Source: Megalonaias nervosa | Taxonomy: Eukaryota > Mollusca > Bivalvia > Unionida > Unionidae | Assembly (NCBI GenBank): GCA_016617855.1 | Contig: JAECUM010096236.1 | Location: forward strand, 1 to 64,000 | Reading direction: 5' to 3' | Length of the DNA stretch: 64,000 nt | Shown here: positions 23,843 through 35,444 of the stretch, one piece after another | Position numbering within the stretch: position 1 is the first letter of the stretch | Layout: the number at the start of each line of letters is the position of its first letter | Notes under the pieces: generated by a model | The model's input: the letters and a program-made list of their open reading frames with translations, nothing else | Database searches by the model: none | What the model was told of the DNA's origin: nothing | Program-made: the position numbers and the translations under genes

Positions 23843-26800
23843 GGGGTCATTCACATATGATGTCACGCAATGACGAGGGGGGGAGGGGGTCAAAATTGTG
23901 TGACGAGGGGGGGAGGGGTGTTGAAGAAATGCGACTTCACATTAAATATGAGTGTGGAATGCTTCTTTCAAAAATAATATCAGAACAAAAAAGATTTTGT
24001 GACCTGCATCCTCAGTCCATTTTTATCCGCAATAGATAACAACTCTCTCGTGGACGACTTATATTAATGTTATCTCAGATGAAATATTGGGTGATTGTTA
24101 TAACCTTTAACTGGTTTAAACTGTTGTTGTTTTTAATTATGTTATTCTTTTTTTTATATAATATAATACACACTTTAAAAACAAAATGTAGACTAAATAA
24201 ACTGCAGGCCTGCTGGTGATTAAACTTAGATTTTAGAAAAATAAAACAATAGGCTAACAAGTTATCACCATCCTGTCAACAGTCTGACGAGATCAAACAC
24301 ACACGAGTTTACTAAGTTGAAAGACAGTATTCGGTTTGCAGTAAACATTTAATCTTTTAATATTTTTTTATGTGGAAAAAACAACAAATGTAATTAGTAG
24401 CACTAAGGTTGGGCCCTGTGTTGCCCTGGGATGCTGTACATTAAAGGGAATAAATATATCAAATGTTAGCTTTTTTTCTTTCTTTTTATTGAAAGTTTTG
24501 TTGACACAACTGAAGTGCTAGGTTATAAACGGTCCTACTAGTATAAAGAGACTTTGAAGTTTGATGACATTTAAAAAAAGCAGTCTAAAAAGACAGGATG
24601 AGGGGAGAGAAGATCTTTGAGGATTGAGCCAGCGTGCAGCACTAGTAACATTTACGCTATTGAAACCATACAACGTAAGGTGTCCAGTGTTACATTAGTT
24701 TTAATTTTCATGACTTTTCCCATAGCAATGGATAAAAATAAATTATATCAGTCTTTACATAACGCTTATGTGTTAGCATATTCTACAAAAACCTAAAAGA
24801 TGTGCCAAGATGAACTCTTTATAAAGTGGAATAGTATCAAGAATGACACATATTTGGCTGAAAAAGTTAGCCATATGTTGCAAAAGCTCAAGGCGATCTC
24901 CGTTATGAAAAAGGACCACTTTTTAACTTTTGGACAAAACAAGCACCATCAGTTTCAAAAAAAGTTTCTACTCAGGATAATTTAGAGTCCAATGAACAAC
25001 CGATGGATGTCTTGAATATCATTACTTCTAAAACATTGCTTTCTACAAGCCATTTTGCTACTCTGAGAAATGCTACTGTTCAATTACATTTAAAGTCCCA
25101 AATTGATGTAATAAATTCTGACCTCGTTGGTTTGTTTAATTGGCAGAAACAAAGACTACTTTCAAATGAGCAGAACTCAGAGTTAAAAGATAAGCAAAAA
25201 GAAAAACTGAGTTGGAAAAGAAACTAAAGAGGAAGATTGACGATCAAAGATCCCAAAAAGGGAGGGATTTGAAAAAATCAAAACTGAATGCTTATTGGAA
25301 GATAATCCTGAACTGTGCACAAAACTAAATATCAGGGTCAGAGGTGGTCAACCAAAAATCGAAGTGGAACAGCCATTGCTTTTGCAAACTATACTGGATA
25401 TCGCAATGTATGGTTCAGCTTCTCATGAAAAAAGGCAGTTCGAAGTCTACACAAGTATCACAACCTTAGATCAGTTAACAGAGCATTTAAAAAAAGATGG
25501 CTTCAATATAAGTCAAAGTGGACTATACCTTCGTCTACTTTCTAAGCGTAGGTTGTCATCGGAAGGTAAGCATCATGTAACCACTGTTCCAGTAAAGTTA
25601 ATTAGAGCGCAAAATGATTATCACACTAAACATATTGATGGCCAGATTTGTTCAGCTACAATAAGACATTTGGAAGAACTGTCTTCCATGCTTCAACCAG
25701 ATGAGGTTTGTTTTGTCAGCCAGGACGATAAATGTCACATCCCAATTGATCTGGTCGCTGCCAGTAAGCAGAGTCCACTGCTAATGCACGTTGAGTATAA
25801 AGTAAGCCTTCCTGACCATGACTGGGTAGTTGTTGCCCAGCACAAGCTTATACCCTCTGTGTATGCTGGCATTGAGATCCATCATTGCAACAGTCTTCGA
25901 AACAGAGACGCTGTTGGCTTTTCTGGCCCAATGTTTATAGCCATCCGATCTGGAAAACACTGCATCAGCAGCACTCAGCCATGGATTTGACTTTGAAAAG
26001 TTGCTGTGTCTGACAGAGTTCGATACCATAAGAAGGACTAGTATTGATAAATTGGTCAAGCCGATTCTCGTGTATACTCTTGATGGTGGGCGGGATGAAA
26101 ACTCACGGTATCAAAAGTCATTAAGGTTGCCATCCACCATTTCTTGAAACATGATCTTGACTCTGCCTTCGTTGCAATAAATGCTCTGGGGTGAAGTGCT
26201 TGTAACAAAGTGGAGAGAAAGATGGCGCCAATGAGCAGGGAATTGAGTGGATTAATATTACCTCATGACAACTATGGCAGCCATTTAGATGAACGAGGTA
26301 AGACAATTGACATTGGGCTAGAGAAGAAAAACTTTGAATTTGCTGGAAAAACATTGGCCGAAATATGGTCACAGTTGACTGTAGACAATTACCTAGCCAT
26401 TGCTGAGTATATGGATCAATTAAATTCAGAGCTCATGGAACAGGATATATTGTGTAGAGATCAAAATTGGTGTGACACCATGTCTGCTCAAGCCAATACT
26501 TGCTTCAGTTTGTGAAGTGTGACAACAGCATGTGCTGTTCCAAAGCATGAAGCTGATACTTCAGCGTAATAAAAGACAGATTTTTTTCCTCCTCCTTTAC
26601 CCCTTGTTTAAACATGTGAAGGACTTAAAGTTCCAGAATGAGCAACAGATGGAGCCTTGCACAAATTTCCATCCTTATTTGCAACTCTAAGGCTCAAAAC
26701 GGAAGACATTCTACCTCGGACAGCAAACACATTTCGGACAATTCCCTACAATCTTTATTGCACTTCACTCTTTGCAGAATGAGAAAATTTTTAAGATATA

Positions 26801-27538
26801 CCATGTGTACTTTAGCCCTCTGGTCATGCTGTGCAGTCACTCAGTCCTTCACAGATAGATAGCAGTTCCATCGAAGCGCATCAGACCAATGAGAGTCACT
26901 GCTAGAAGGCAACACGAAATGATGGTCATACTAGCAGATGTGGAGAATGGAGATAGTGTGGATTGGATCGACGAGGAGGAGCTTGATTTGGAGGGAATAT
27001 CCCTTTCAATAAACAATGTTAATCTAGAAGCAAATGGAGTTCTTGTTCATTCAGTGGAGGAGCATCCTACTTTGCCTTGGGATAATGATAACTATGAAGA
27101 AAAGTACATGTAATTCATTTACAGATACTTCAGATTTTAAACCCGTAGAATTTTTGTGGATTTCTTGAAACTTCATTGTTTGTAAGAATTGAAGTGATTG
27201 ATATGTTTAATTTACATTTGATTTTGTTTTTTGTTTAAAATTAATTAAATTTTTAAAATAATTTTATAAACTTTGAACCAGCCAAGCAGTCCTTGTAAAA
27301 GCCTGATTATTTAAACACTATTTTACATAAAAGATTGTCGTTTTGTCTACATAGTTAACTGATTTACAATACATTTGCTTTTCAGTATTACAAGAAATTG
27401 TGAAAAAAAAGGGGGGGGGTAAGAGATGTGTGATGTCACAGAGAGGGGGTCTGGGCTTTTGTGATGAAGTGTGACAAGGGGGGAGTGGGGTTAAAAAAAA
27501 ATGGCAAAAATTGTGACATGTCATATGTGGACAACCCC
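23843..27538 (+). mobile_element. Decayed DNA transposon with terminal inverted repeats (Zator-like candidate)
   Basis: The left end begins GGGGTCATTCACATATGA and then TGTCAC. The right end, read on the minus strand, begins GGGGTTGTCCACATATGA and then CATGTCAC. Behind each tip lies a subterminal G-rich or C-rich block. The immediate flanks are TAA (23840-23842) and TAT (27539-27541), compatible with a 3-bp TWA target duplication carrying one substitution. The 3696-bp interval encloses a broken D-D-E transposase reading frame on the + strand. GGG-starting ends and a 3-bp target site fit Zator as I remember that superfamily, but the superfamily name is an inference. The element itself is well supported by the paired ends around the transposase remnant. 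Confidence 0.8.
24750..27113 (+). pseudogene. D-D-E transposase pseudogene, frameshifted
   Basis: The longest intact piece (25295-25990) reads a protein with VTTVPVKLIRAQNDYH, then FVSQDDKCHIP, HVEYKVSLPDHDWVV, HKLIPSVYAGIEI and GPMFIAIRSGKH. After a frameshift near 25965 comes YTLDGGRDENSRYQK (Asp codon at 26083), then a stop near 26191, then NKVERKMAPMSREL (Glu codon at 26213). These would be the first Asp (25724-25729), second Asp and Glu of a DD(E) catalytic triad. Upstream pieces at 24800-24985 and 25003-25227 carry an N-terminal WNSIKND segment and an acidic/basic helix with NSDLVGLF. A C-terminal piece (26889-27113) carries MRVTARRQHEM. Related proteins, annotated as uncharacterised, occur in cnidarians and molluscs by my recollection. 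DGG followed later by N-K-V-E also resembles bacterial ISAzo13-type transposases. At least three frameshifts and several stops show it is dead. No introns are evident. Confidence 0.8.
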
Positions 27539-27638
27539 TATGGTGGTCTTATTATAGAGTGCTCAGTCAATACTCAATAGCTTTCATAGACAGTGTTATA
27601 ATGAGGGAGTTCTGTCTGAAGTATCTTCATGATTTGAA

Positions 27639-27910
27639 AAGTCTTCCACTGTGTATGCCACTATGTGCAAGCAGCCCTTTAGGTATTTTATTAAAAGTCT
27701 TCCATTGTGTATGCCACTATGTGCAAGCAGCCCTTTAGGTATTTTATTAAAAGTCTTCCATTGTGTATGCCACTATGTGCAAGCAGCCCTTTAGGTATTT
27801 TATTAAAAGTCTTCCACTGTGTATGCCACTATGTGCAAGCAGCCCTTTAGGTATTTTATTAAAAGGCCTCCATTGTGTATGCCACTAGATTCATACAGCT
27901 CTTTAGGATT
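27639..27910 (+). repeat. 56-bp minisatellite, 4.8 units
   Basis: Units start at 27639, 27695, 27751, 27807 and, partly, 27863. They are nearly identical, containing CCACTATGTGCAAGCAGCCC and TTTAGGTATTTTATTAA. The fifth unit diverges after GCCACTA. The near-identity points to recent expansion. Confidence 0.95.
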
Positions 27911-28469
27911 TGCAGTTTTGTTTTCATTCTTTTATCAGCCTGTTGCTTTATACAGTTTAAAACATACTGGCAGTTCTCATGACCTGAATTGTCATATATT
28001 TTGATTCTTATATCCCACTGTTTCTGATACAAGTGTACTTTTCTTTATGGAATGGAATTCAGTCATCAGAAATTTTAAAATCCTAAGGTTTCTTGTACAG
28101 ACTTTACTTTTTACAGCTGGTATCTCAATTGTCTGCAATGAATGCCTTATGACCATGGCACAAATTCTTAAGTAATTATCACAGTTTTGTATTTAACTTG
28201 AAGTGCAAGTTTGGTATTCAGTTACTGTATTGGTAGTGTGATAAGGAACTATAATTCAATGCTTCCTCATTTCAGTACACCCAGATAACTCGTGAATCTG
28301 CTTGCTACATGTAGGCAGGTTTGGATCACATTTTTGTACACCAGCTACAAGACAGAGTGTATTATGTAATGATGCTGTCTATCAATCAGTATGTTACCAA
28401 TTTAGTTTAATCTGTCTATCCATCTGTTGATATGTTACTAATTTAGTTTTTTTTCTCCACAAAATCTTA
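27911..28469. other. Unannotated intron-like stretch
   Basis: No recognised gene or repeat. The tail, near 28370-28450, shows a short internal repeat of TGTCTATC...ATGTTAC...AATTTAGTTT. Confidence 0.4.
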
Positions 28470-29960
28470 AGTTGTCCACCATCTACAGTTGCCAAACGTT
28501 GTGGATGGTTAGCATTTGGTGTAATGAAGAACTCCATTCAATTTGAGGTACAGAAGTTAAAGATCATGTGACTGAAAGAAGAAAAATGGTTACTGCATGA
28601 CAACCCAGAGTTTCACATTATACACTTACCGAACTTTGTGGATGGCTTAAACTTTGAGTAAGGAAGAAGCCTTTTATTTGGGAGTCAATATCAGTGTGAT
28701 TGAAGGAATAAAGCTTGTAACCATATAATATCATTAGTTATACATCACCTACCTGGATCAGACTTTGCAGATGGTTTGCCTACATTCAAGCTTAATGCAT
28801 TTGTATGACACATGTTTGTTAGTACACTATTCACTTTGATGGATTTGTCATGAATGTTGGTAAATATTATGGTCATCATCAGAAGATGTGCATATTGACA
28901 ACCACGGTGCTCTTACAATTTTTGTTACAGTTATTGCCTTTTTAATATGCCTGCCTTAAGATGGAGTATATTATGTGATGGTACTGTCTGTCTGTTACTA
29001 ATTTCATTTCTGCATAATAGCTTTTGTTGACCACCATTGTGGATGACTTGCAGTGAGGTTAGGAAGAACCCTATTGATTTTGTCTCAAATGCTGTCAGTA
29101 TGACTGAAAGAAGGAAATAGTTTCTGCATAATAACTCCAGTTGATCATCAACAGTTACAAACTTTATGGATTGCTTGCATTTGGATGTAAAGAAGAACCC
29201 TATTGATTTCATGGTCAAAAGGTTAAAGTCATTCTGAGTGAAAAATGGTTTCTGCAAAATAACTAAGTTCTCAACCACCTACTGTTACCAAATTTGTGGA
29301 AGGCTTGCACTTGCTGTGAGAAAGAACCAAATTGATTTTGGATTCCAAAGGTCAAGGCCAAAGTGGATGAAGGAAGAAATATGGTTTTGAGAGAATAACT
29401 TAAATTTGCAACTATCTACCATAACCAAACTTTGTCGATGGCTTGCACTTGGTGCAAGGAAGAACCCTGTTGTCATTGTTTTGTAAAGTTTGGCCTGGTT
29501 GGTGTTTTACAGCACAACAAAACACAGCAATACAAGAGGCAATTGGTGTAAAGTGCCTTGTCCAAGTATACACCAAGGTAACCAGTTCAGGCTGATCCAA
29601 TGGTAGGAGTCAAACCCAGACCATTTCAGTCACAAGTCCAGCATGTTAACCACAGATCCATCACAGATGGAAAGACTATAGTTTCCACACATTAGCATTG
29701 TTTCTGTATATCTCAACCAAACTTTGCAGATGGCTTGCACAGGGGGTAAGGAAGAAGGTTGTTGATTTGGGATCAAAAGTTCAGTGGTCAAGGTCACCGA
29801 CTTGAAAAAGCAAAATGGTTTGAACACAGTAACATTGGTTATACATCACATACCTGAACAAAACTTTGTTGTTGGCTGACACTTGGAGAGAAAGAAACCT
29901 GTTTATTTCAGGGTCAAAAGGTCCACAATCAGGTCACTGACTGAAAGAAGAAAATGGTTT
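28470..29960 (+). repeat. About 130-bp diverged tandem array (satellite S2), block 2
   Basis: The anchor GTGGATGGCTTGCACTTGG or variants recurs near 28509, 28646, 28774, 29047, 29173, 29302, 29441, 29732 and 29876, mostly 126-144 bp apart. Each unit continues with AGGAAGAACCCTATTGATTT, a GTCAAAGGTCAAGGTCA-type block, GACTGAAAGAAGAAAATGG and TTTCTGCATAATAAC. The 291-bp gap between two anchors is explained by a SINE inserted at about 29480-29665. Confidence 0.85.
29480..29665 (-). mobile_element. SINE family E inserted in satellite S2
   Basis: Minus strand reads a tRNA-like head with GTGGTTAACATGCTGGACTT and GGTCTGGGTTTGACTCCTAC, then a body with GGTGTATACTTGGACAAGGC and ACTTTACACC. The same body occurs at 52010-52172 and, in + orientation, at 40219-40424. 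Confidence 0.75.
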
Positions 29961-30092
29961 CTAATTAAAAAAAATTCATTTTGTCTATATTGAGGACTGT
30001 ATAACATTGGGCAGTCGTACATGTAATGTGCATTTATGGTACTGCTCTATTGTAGTTTAATGTGATATTTGGCGCAATATTTTAGCACAGCT

Positions 30093-30232
30093 AGTCTCAT
30101 GGGGTTTTATGTATTGCATTATTTGAAGATGCACAGTTTAACAAATCATAGTCTCACAGGGTTTTATGTATTGCCATGAGAGTTGGCAAATGCTGTGGGC
30201 ATTGTTTGAAGATGCGCAGTTCAACAAATCAC
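30093..30232 (+). repeat. Tandem duplication of about 57 bp, second unit with a 25-bp insertion
   Basis: GTCTCATGGGGTTTTATGTA and GAAGATGCACAGTTTAACAA recur as GTCTCACAGGGTTTTATGTA and GAAGATGCGCAGTTCAACAA. The second unit has about 25 extra bases in the middle. Confidence 0.8.
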
Positions 30233-30726
30233 AATGCTTCTGTAATTTGTACGAGCTGTTGCTCCATTTGTCCTTCGTCGGAATGGAATGTGAGACAGAA
30301 TGTTGTGAACACAATACAGGTTTTTATGGATTGGTACATATTATTGTCATAACTTAAAGTTTCAGATATTGAAATATCATTTAGATCCCCTGATGCTTTT
30401 GAAGTTATTGACTATTTTAACTACAGCTGGATGTAATATATGACAAGAGTTTGTGACCATAACTACTTTTGCAGTTTCTTATGGACTGCTGTCAAACTTG
30501 GTAAAATCTGATTTGCATGATCTCTACTGTGAACAGCCACCTGTCATTTACAACCATAGTCATCATGCATGGGCCCCCTTTTACTATATAACTGAGGTGC
30601 TGTGAGCGACAACCTCCTCAGTAATTCACAACCAGTGACCATGATTTGTTTGGCAAAATTTGTGTTTGAACACTGCTATGAATGACCATACTGTAAAACC
30701 AGATATAAACTCAATAAATCTTTATT
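30233..30726. other. Unannotated intron-like stretch
   Basis: No gene or repeat is recognised. Confidence 0.4.
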
Positions 30727-30948
30727 TACTATATATACTCGCTTATAATTCAAGTCAGACTGCAAACAGCAAAGATCCTGATCTGCCATAGCATAATGTA
30801 CCTGCAGACCAGGGTCTATGTTGTTTGTTCTACTGATTATTCCTAACAAACAGCACAGACCCAGATCTGCTGGCACATTATGTGGTGGCAGATCTGGGTC
30901 TGTGCAGTTTGCAGTTGGACTTACCTTATAAGTGAATATATATGGTAA
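30727..30948 (-). mobile_element. Nested-palindrome MITE, copy 4
   Basis: Well preserved. The left tip is ATATATACTCGCTTATAA and the right tip is CTTATAAGTGAATATATA. The left hairpin has GATCCTGATCTGCCATAGCA paired with CTGCAGACCAGGGTC. The spacer is TTTGTTCTACTGATTATTCC. The right hairpin has GACCCAGATCTGCTGGCACA paired with GTGGCAGATCTGGGTC. Confidence 0.92.
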
Positions 30949-32041
30949 TCATTTGGAAGCCTGATTGCTGAGCAGAGTCAGCAGGACAAGTGCAGATTAT
31001 TCTGAAGCAAGATGCACCAAAAATTAGAGAAAAATTTGAGTCTGGTTTAAGTTTTGTTAGATTTATAAGGTAAAGATGTATGCTTATGATAGTAAACCAG
31101 ACTTATGTTCTTGTCAGACTGCTGTTGTAGTGCCACAGCCATCAAAATCTCAATTGCGATTAATTACTCCATGTTTAAAAGATTAGTAATTATGGACACA
31201 CATAGTTGTCAAGTACATATTATGCATCTGGTGTGAAAACCCTCAAAATGCAAATAATGCCGTAATGATAGATCTATTCACCATGCTTTCATTGTGTTGC
31301 AGTGAGAAGTGCTGCCTCTATGTAATGACAATGATGAATGAGGTCCTTTTCTTTTTCTCTTATTAAGTTACTTGCTTTTTCTACATGTGTTAATTACATA
31401 GTTGTTGTAAAGGTCTGTATTCTTTGTTGCTTTATCAATGTTACTATTATTAAAATCATACACTATGTTGAAAGAATTCCATTAACATTCCTATTGTTTA
31501 TGTTTTAACAGAACACTATATTTTACTCAGAAAAGAATGGATAAAGAAATTTATTAATGCATTCCAAATATGCCAAACATTTTAATTTGAAGCATATAGT
31601 TCAAACTTGTCAGTTTATTTCTTCTGACATAAGCACAGTCCATGTTGAATAAAATATCCATGAATCAGTATAAATTACGCTGTTGGTTGAAGCGCCATAT
31701 GTTCTGTTCGCATTAAAAATGACATACTTGCTCAGTGAGAACATTTATTCAGATAGAGCCATGTAATCGAACACACCCTGGATTAGTCGCAAAGCTGTAA
31801 CACATTCATATAGCATGAGTAATGTCATGATGGTTAAGATTCAGCCACAAGTTTGCATCTTGCAGGTTTTGCAGTGTTCACAAAAATATCCCATTCATTT
31901 TAAGTTCCAGACCAGGAAGTAAAATATCCATTTTATTAAATTCTTAGATTTTAATTCATTAAGAGCCAGAAGTCACAATCACATCATCTTGTATTCAACC
32001 TCAGCTTGATTCATAGCACTACAAGTACACAGAGGCATCAT
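30949..32041. other. Unannotated intron-like stretch
   Basis: CpG-poor and AT-rich. No gene or repeat is recognised. Confidence 0.4.
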
Positions 32042-32173
32042 ATATTGTATTCGCTTACAAGTCCAACTGCAAAAACTGCATAGACCCTTATATGGCTTAT
32101 TATGCGATGACTGGCAGGTCTGAGTCTATCCTCTGTGCAATTGCATCTGACTTATAAGTGAGTATATACAATA
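32042..32173. mobile_element. Nested-palindrome MITE, internally deleted
   Basis: The arms TTCGCTTACAAGTCCAACTG and CATCTGACTTATAAGTGAGT enclose only one degraded hairpin (ATAGACCCTTATATGG...GGCAGGTCTGAGTCTAT). At about 130 bp it is a derivative of the 210-bp form. Confidence 0.8.
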
Positions 32174-32302
32174 ACAAGTGATGTCATATCGATGAGAATA
32201 ATATAATGGTCCTGTCATTTCAAGCTGAACACTAAACATTGCATTTTCAGAAAGTGGACATCCATAAAGCTATATCTTGTGCTTTTTGTATACTATATCT
32301 TT

Positions 32303-32598
32303 CAAATCATTGGTGTTAGAGCATCTGCCTTGGGTACAGGAGGTTGCAGGTTCGAACCCCAGCAGTCGTACCAAAGACTTTTAACAAATGGTACTAGCAG
32401 CTGCCTCACTATGTGCTCAGGATTAAGAGTTTAGTGTTAGGACTGGTCAGCCTGGTGTCAGGATAATGTGACTGGGTGGGGCATGATACCACATGCCTGT
32501 GTCATGATGCCCCACATCACTATAAACTGCCACATTGCGGACATCATAGTGATACGAATGAAAAGTTTTTAAAAGCTATGTTTAAAATCCAAATCACA
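32303..32598 (+). mobile_element. tRNA-derived SINE, family A, copy 2
   Basis: Carries GGTGTTAGAGCATCTGCC (A box), GCAGGTTCGAACCCCAGC (B box, close to consensus), CGTACCAAAGACTTTTAA, AGTTTAGTGTTAGGACTGGT, AATGTGACTGGGTGGGGC and CTATAAACTGCCACATTGCG, with an ACACAC tail. Confidence 0.9.
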
Positions 32599-32706
32599 CA
32601 CACACACATCATTATTTGTAAAATTTAACGACACTGTTGAACCTAGCATTTCCATATGAGATATTTTGGACATTTATATTGTAAGAACAACTGATGAATG
32701 AATTGT

Positions 32707-32975
32707 CATGTATATTCTTATATAGTATTTATGTATATTCTTATACAGTATTTGTGTATATCATTGTACAGTATTCATGTATATTCTTGTACAGTATTCA
32801 TGCATATTCTTGTACAGTATTCGTGTATATTCTTATATAGTAGTCATATATACTGTATTCTTATACAGTATTTGTGTATATTCATGTACAGTATTCATAT
32901 ATATTCTTATATAGCAGTGATGTATATTCTTATACAGTATTCATGCATATTCTTATATAATATTCCTGTACAATA
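32707..32975 (+). repeat. 23-bp minisatellite, about 11 units
   Basis: The unit is approximately TGTATATTCTTATACAGTAT followed by TCA. The array is imperfect, and the period is not a multiple of three, so the 101-codon open frame across it is chance. Confidence 0.9.
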
Positions 32976-33846
32976 TAACGTCCTTGGTTCCTTGCTAAAG
33001 TAAATCATATATCAAGCCAGTGTTGAAGAAGACTTATCATGACACAGTGAATGGACTGATCCTACTGTCTGTTTCTGTTCCAAAATGATTATTTTCGTAA
33101 GATCCTTTAGTTTCAGTGTTTGCTTTTTCTCATGGAGTCACATATTTAAAGACTATGGCCTCCATTGAACTCTAAAATTTATTTAACCCAAATATACTAT
33201 TAGAGAATGATCCAAATTAAAAGTTAACTCACAAGAAGTAACCTTTGAAACAAAGCGGCAGGTTATTTCCTGAAATATTGAAATAAAAGATCATGCAGTG
33301 TCTATGTTATACTGTTGGACTGTTGTTTTTACTGCACTATATGTGGGATTTAATGTGGAAAGAGTAAGCCTTGTAAAAAGTGTTAACATTAGCAGTTATA
33401 CAGGTCAGAATCTTGTTCAAGCAAAGCAGTTACTCAACCCAAAGTCAAAACAAGAATGTAACTTAATATGCTCCTTTATTTCCAGTTCATTGTTGACAAT
33501 GTAAATAATATCATACTACTTTAATACAATTATGTTATTAACCGCTTTATATTTCCCTATTAAAACATAATCTGTTAGACTATTTTACTTGGTATAATTA
33601 CAGACATCTGAAAGACGGAGACAAGGTTGTAACTATTGTTGCAACACCCCACATCACCATCTTGAGCCAGTTACTGGATAAAGCCTTTATTTTTACTGCA
33701 GAAATTATGGCCATGCTCACATTGTTGAATTACATTTGAAATCTCCCAAAACCAAATTTTGGATCTTCTCAAATTCTCTTTCCTTGCCAAAAGCCTTGTA
33801 AAACTTTAAATTTGACAAACCATTATTATCAGATCTTTCAGAAACA
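32976..33846. other. Unannotated intron-like stretch
   Basis: No recognised gene or repeat. The frame at 33298-33504 has no recognisable content. Confidence 0.4.
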
Positions 33847-34046
33847 TGGGGTCCCTGGGTGGCCAAGAGATCCGAGGTGCTCAGCTTTATGGATCACTGA
33901 CATTCACCTCTGTTGGCATGGGTATGTGAGAAAGCTTGCCAGTAGCTTCCCTTGTTTCTTCCCAGGGTTTTCCCATGTTTTTCTTCCACCAAATATACTG
34001 TTCTTCATGTATAGCCTATCATGTGCTGAAAAACATTGTTAAACCC
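33847..34046 (+). mobile_element. tRNA-derived SINE, family C, near full length
   Basis: The 5' end GGGGTCCCTGGGTGGCCAAG and GATCACTGACATTCACCTCT form a long-variable-arm tRNA-like head, comparable with the Ser/Leu-type heads at 1 and 44450. The body carries GGGTATGTGAGAAAGCTTGC, CAGTAGCTTCCC, CTTCCACCAAATATACTG, TAGCCTATCATGTGCTGAAA and a GTTAAACCC end. Confidence 0.85.
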
Positions 34047-34727
34047 ATAACAATGACAAAAACATGATTTACTCAAACATGTACAATCTGGAAATAATAT
34101 TCTGTTCTGTTGGCTGCCTAGTCACATTAGTATTAAGGGTAATGAAAAGGGACATAAAGTAGCCAAAACTGCCTGCAGTCACCCATTTCTGATGGAAAGA
34201 TTCCATACTGACATAAATATTATGTGCAATTTCTTTATACTTGGCAAGCACATGTATATATGATGAATATACAAGTATATATGGTATGTACTGTACCTAC
34301 AATTTTGTATGCCCTGCATTTTACTGATATACTACCTCAGCAGTCATAGCTAGCCAAAACAGTCCATTGTAGTTTGTCCTTATTTGTGTTCTCATTAATA
34401 TAGATACAAATTAGCATTGATGAAAGAGAAAAATATTTTATCACTTTTTCAATATAATTAAATCTTTGATGTTTGTGATGCTTTTTTGTTAATGAATTTT
34501 GTATTTTGACAGTAATAACAATGATTTTTGTTAGGAGTTGATCCTGTGCTTTGGTTTTTACACTTGGTCAACATTGTAATTTCATTTATTATTTAACATC
34601 ATAAAACACTTGTGGTTTTTACATTTACTCAGCATTGTAATTTTCATTAATGTTTTGATCTGGTCAAAGAAGAAATAAAAAGAGGTCTTGAAAAGATTTA
34701 TTTAATGCTCGTGATCACAGGATGGAG
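34047..34727. other. Unannotated intron-like stretch
   Basis: AT-rich and CpG-poor; nothing recognised. Confidence 0.4.
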
Positions 34728-34945
34728 TTACCATATGTACTCACTTACAAATCGAATCAGACTGCAAACAACAAAGATCCTGATTTGCCATAGGATAATG
34801 CACCTGCAGATCAGGGCCTAGGTTGTTTCTTCTGCTGATTACTCCTACTAAACTGTACATACCCAGATCTGCTGGTGCATTATGCAACAGCAGATCTTGG
34901 TCTGTGCATTGGCAGTTGCACTCATAAACGAGTATGTACAGTACA
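34728..34945 (-). mobile_element. Nested-palindrome MITE, copy 5
   Basis: The left arm starts TACCATATGTACTCACTTAC. The hairpins are GATCCTGATTTGCCATAGGA...GCAGATCAGGGCC and ACCCAGATCTGCTGGTGCAT...CAGCAGATCTTGGTC. The right tip is ACGAGTATGTACAGTA. Confidence 0.9.
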
Positions 34946-35444
34946 TTTACATGATTGAAGTCATTTCCTATCATTTTATGTAATGTTTTTGTTTCAAATT
35001 GTCACAGGAAGATAAAAAATTTATAGTTATAATTTGTACCTGCAGTCATCATGCAGAACATGTTGAAGTTCTTGATAATCATCTTGTAACATAGGATCCA
35101 ACAAATGTCAAAAGCAGATGGTACCATAGCATTTCAACCACAAAAGTAAACTGTTATCCAATTTAGTAACCAGAGAAATTTTGAGCCTGTTGGCTTTGAG
35201 ACTTTTGTTAGTCCTTGTTATGAAGTCATTACTTATTCTTTTTTGAACAATATTTTTATTGTTAGTTTTTCCCAAAATATGGCAGAAATGTATTTGTGCT
35301 GAACAGTTATATAGAAAATGTTGAAGAAATATTTTTTATAGTAGCCACTTGGATAAGAATTCAATGTAAGATTAGCCCAGAACTGTATTCCCAGGATGCA
35401 CAGAGCACCATATTTGTCAGGCCTTTTTCTAGAATATACCAAAA
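34946..35444. other. Unannotated intron-like stretch
   Basis: No recognised gene or repeat. Confidence 0.4.

Noticed and set aside
26638..26862. 74-codon frame downstream of the transposase fragments
   Set aside because: It is an out-of-frame reading of the decayed transposase 3' region, bridging to the 26889 fragment in another frame.
32698..33003. 101-codon hydrophobic frame that looks like membrane segments
   Set aside because: It is a 23-bp minisatellite read in three rotating frames; the Tyr/Ile/Ser bias comes from TATATTC repeats.
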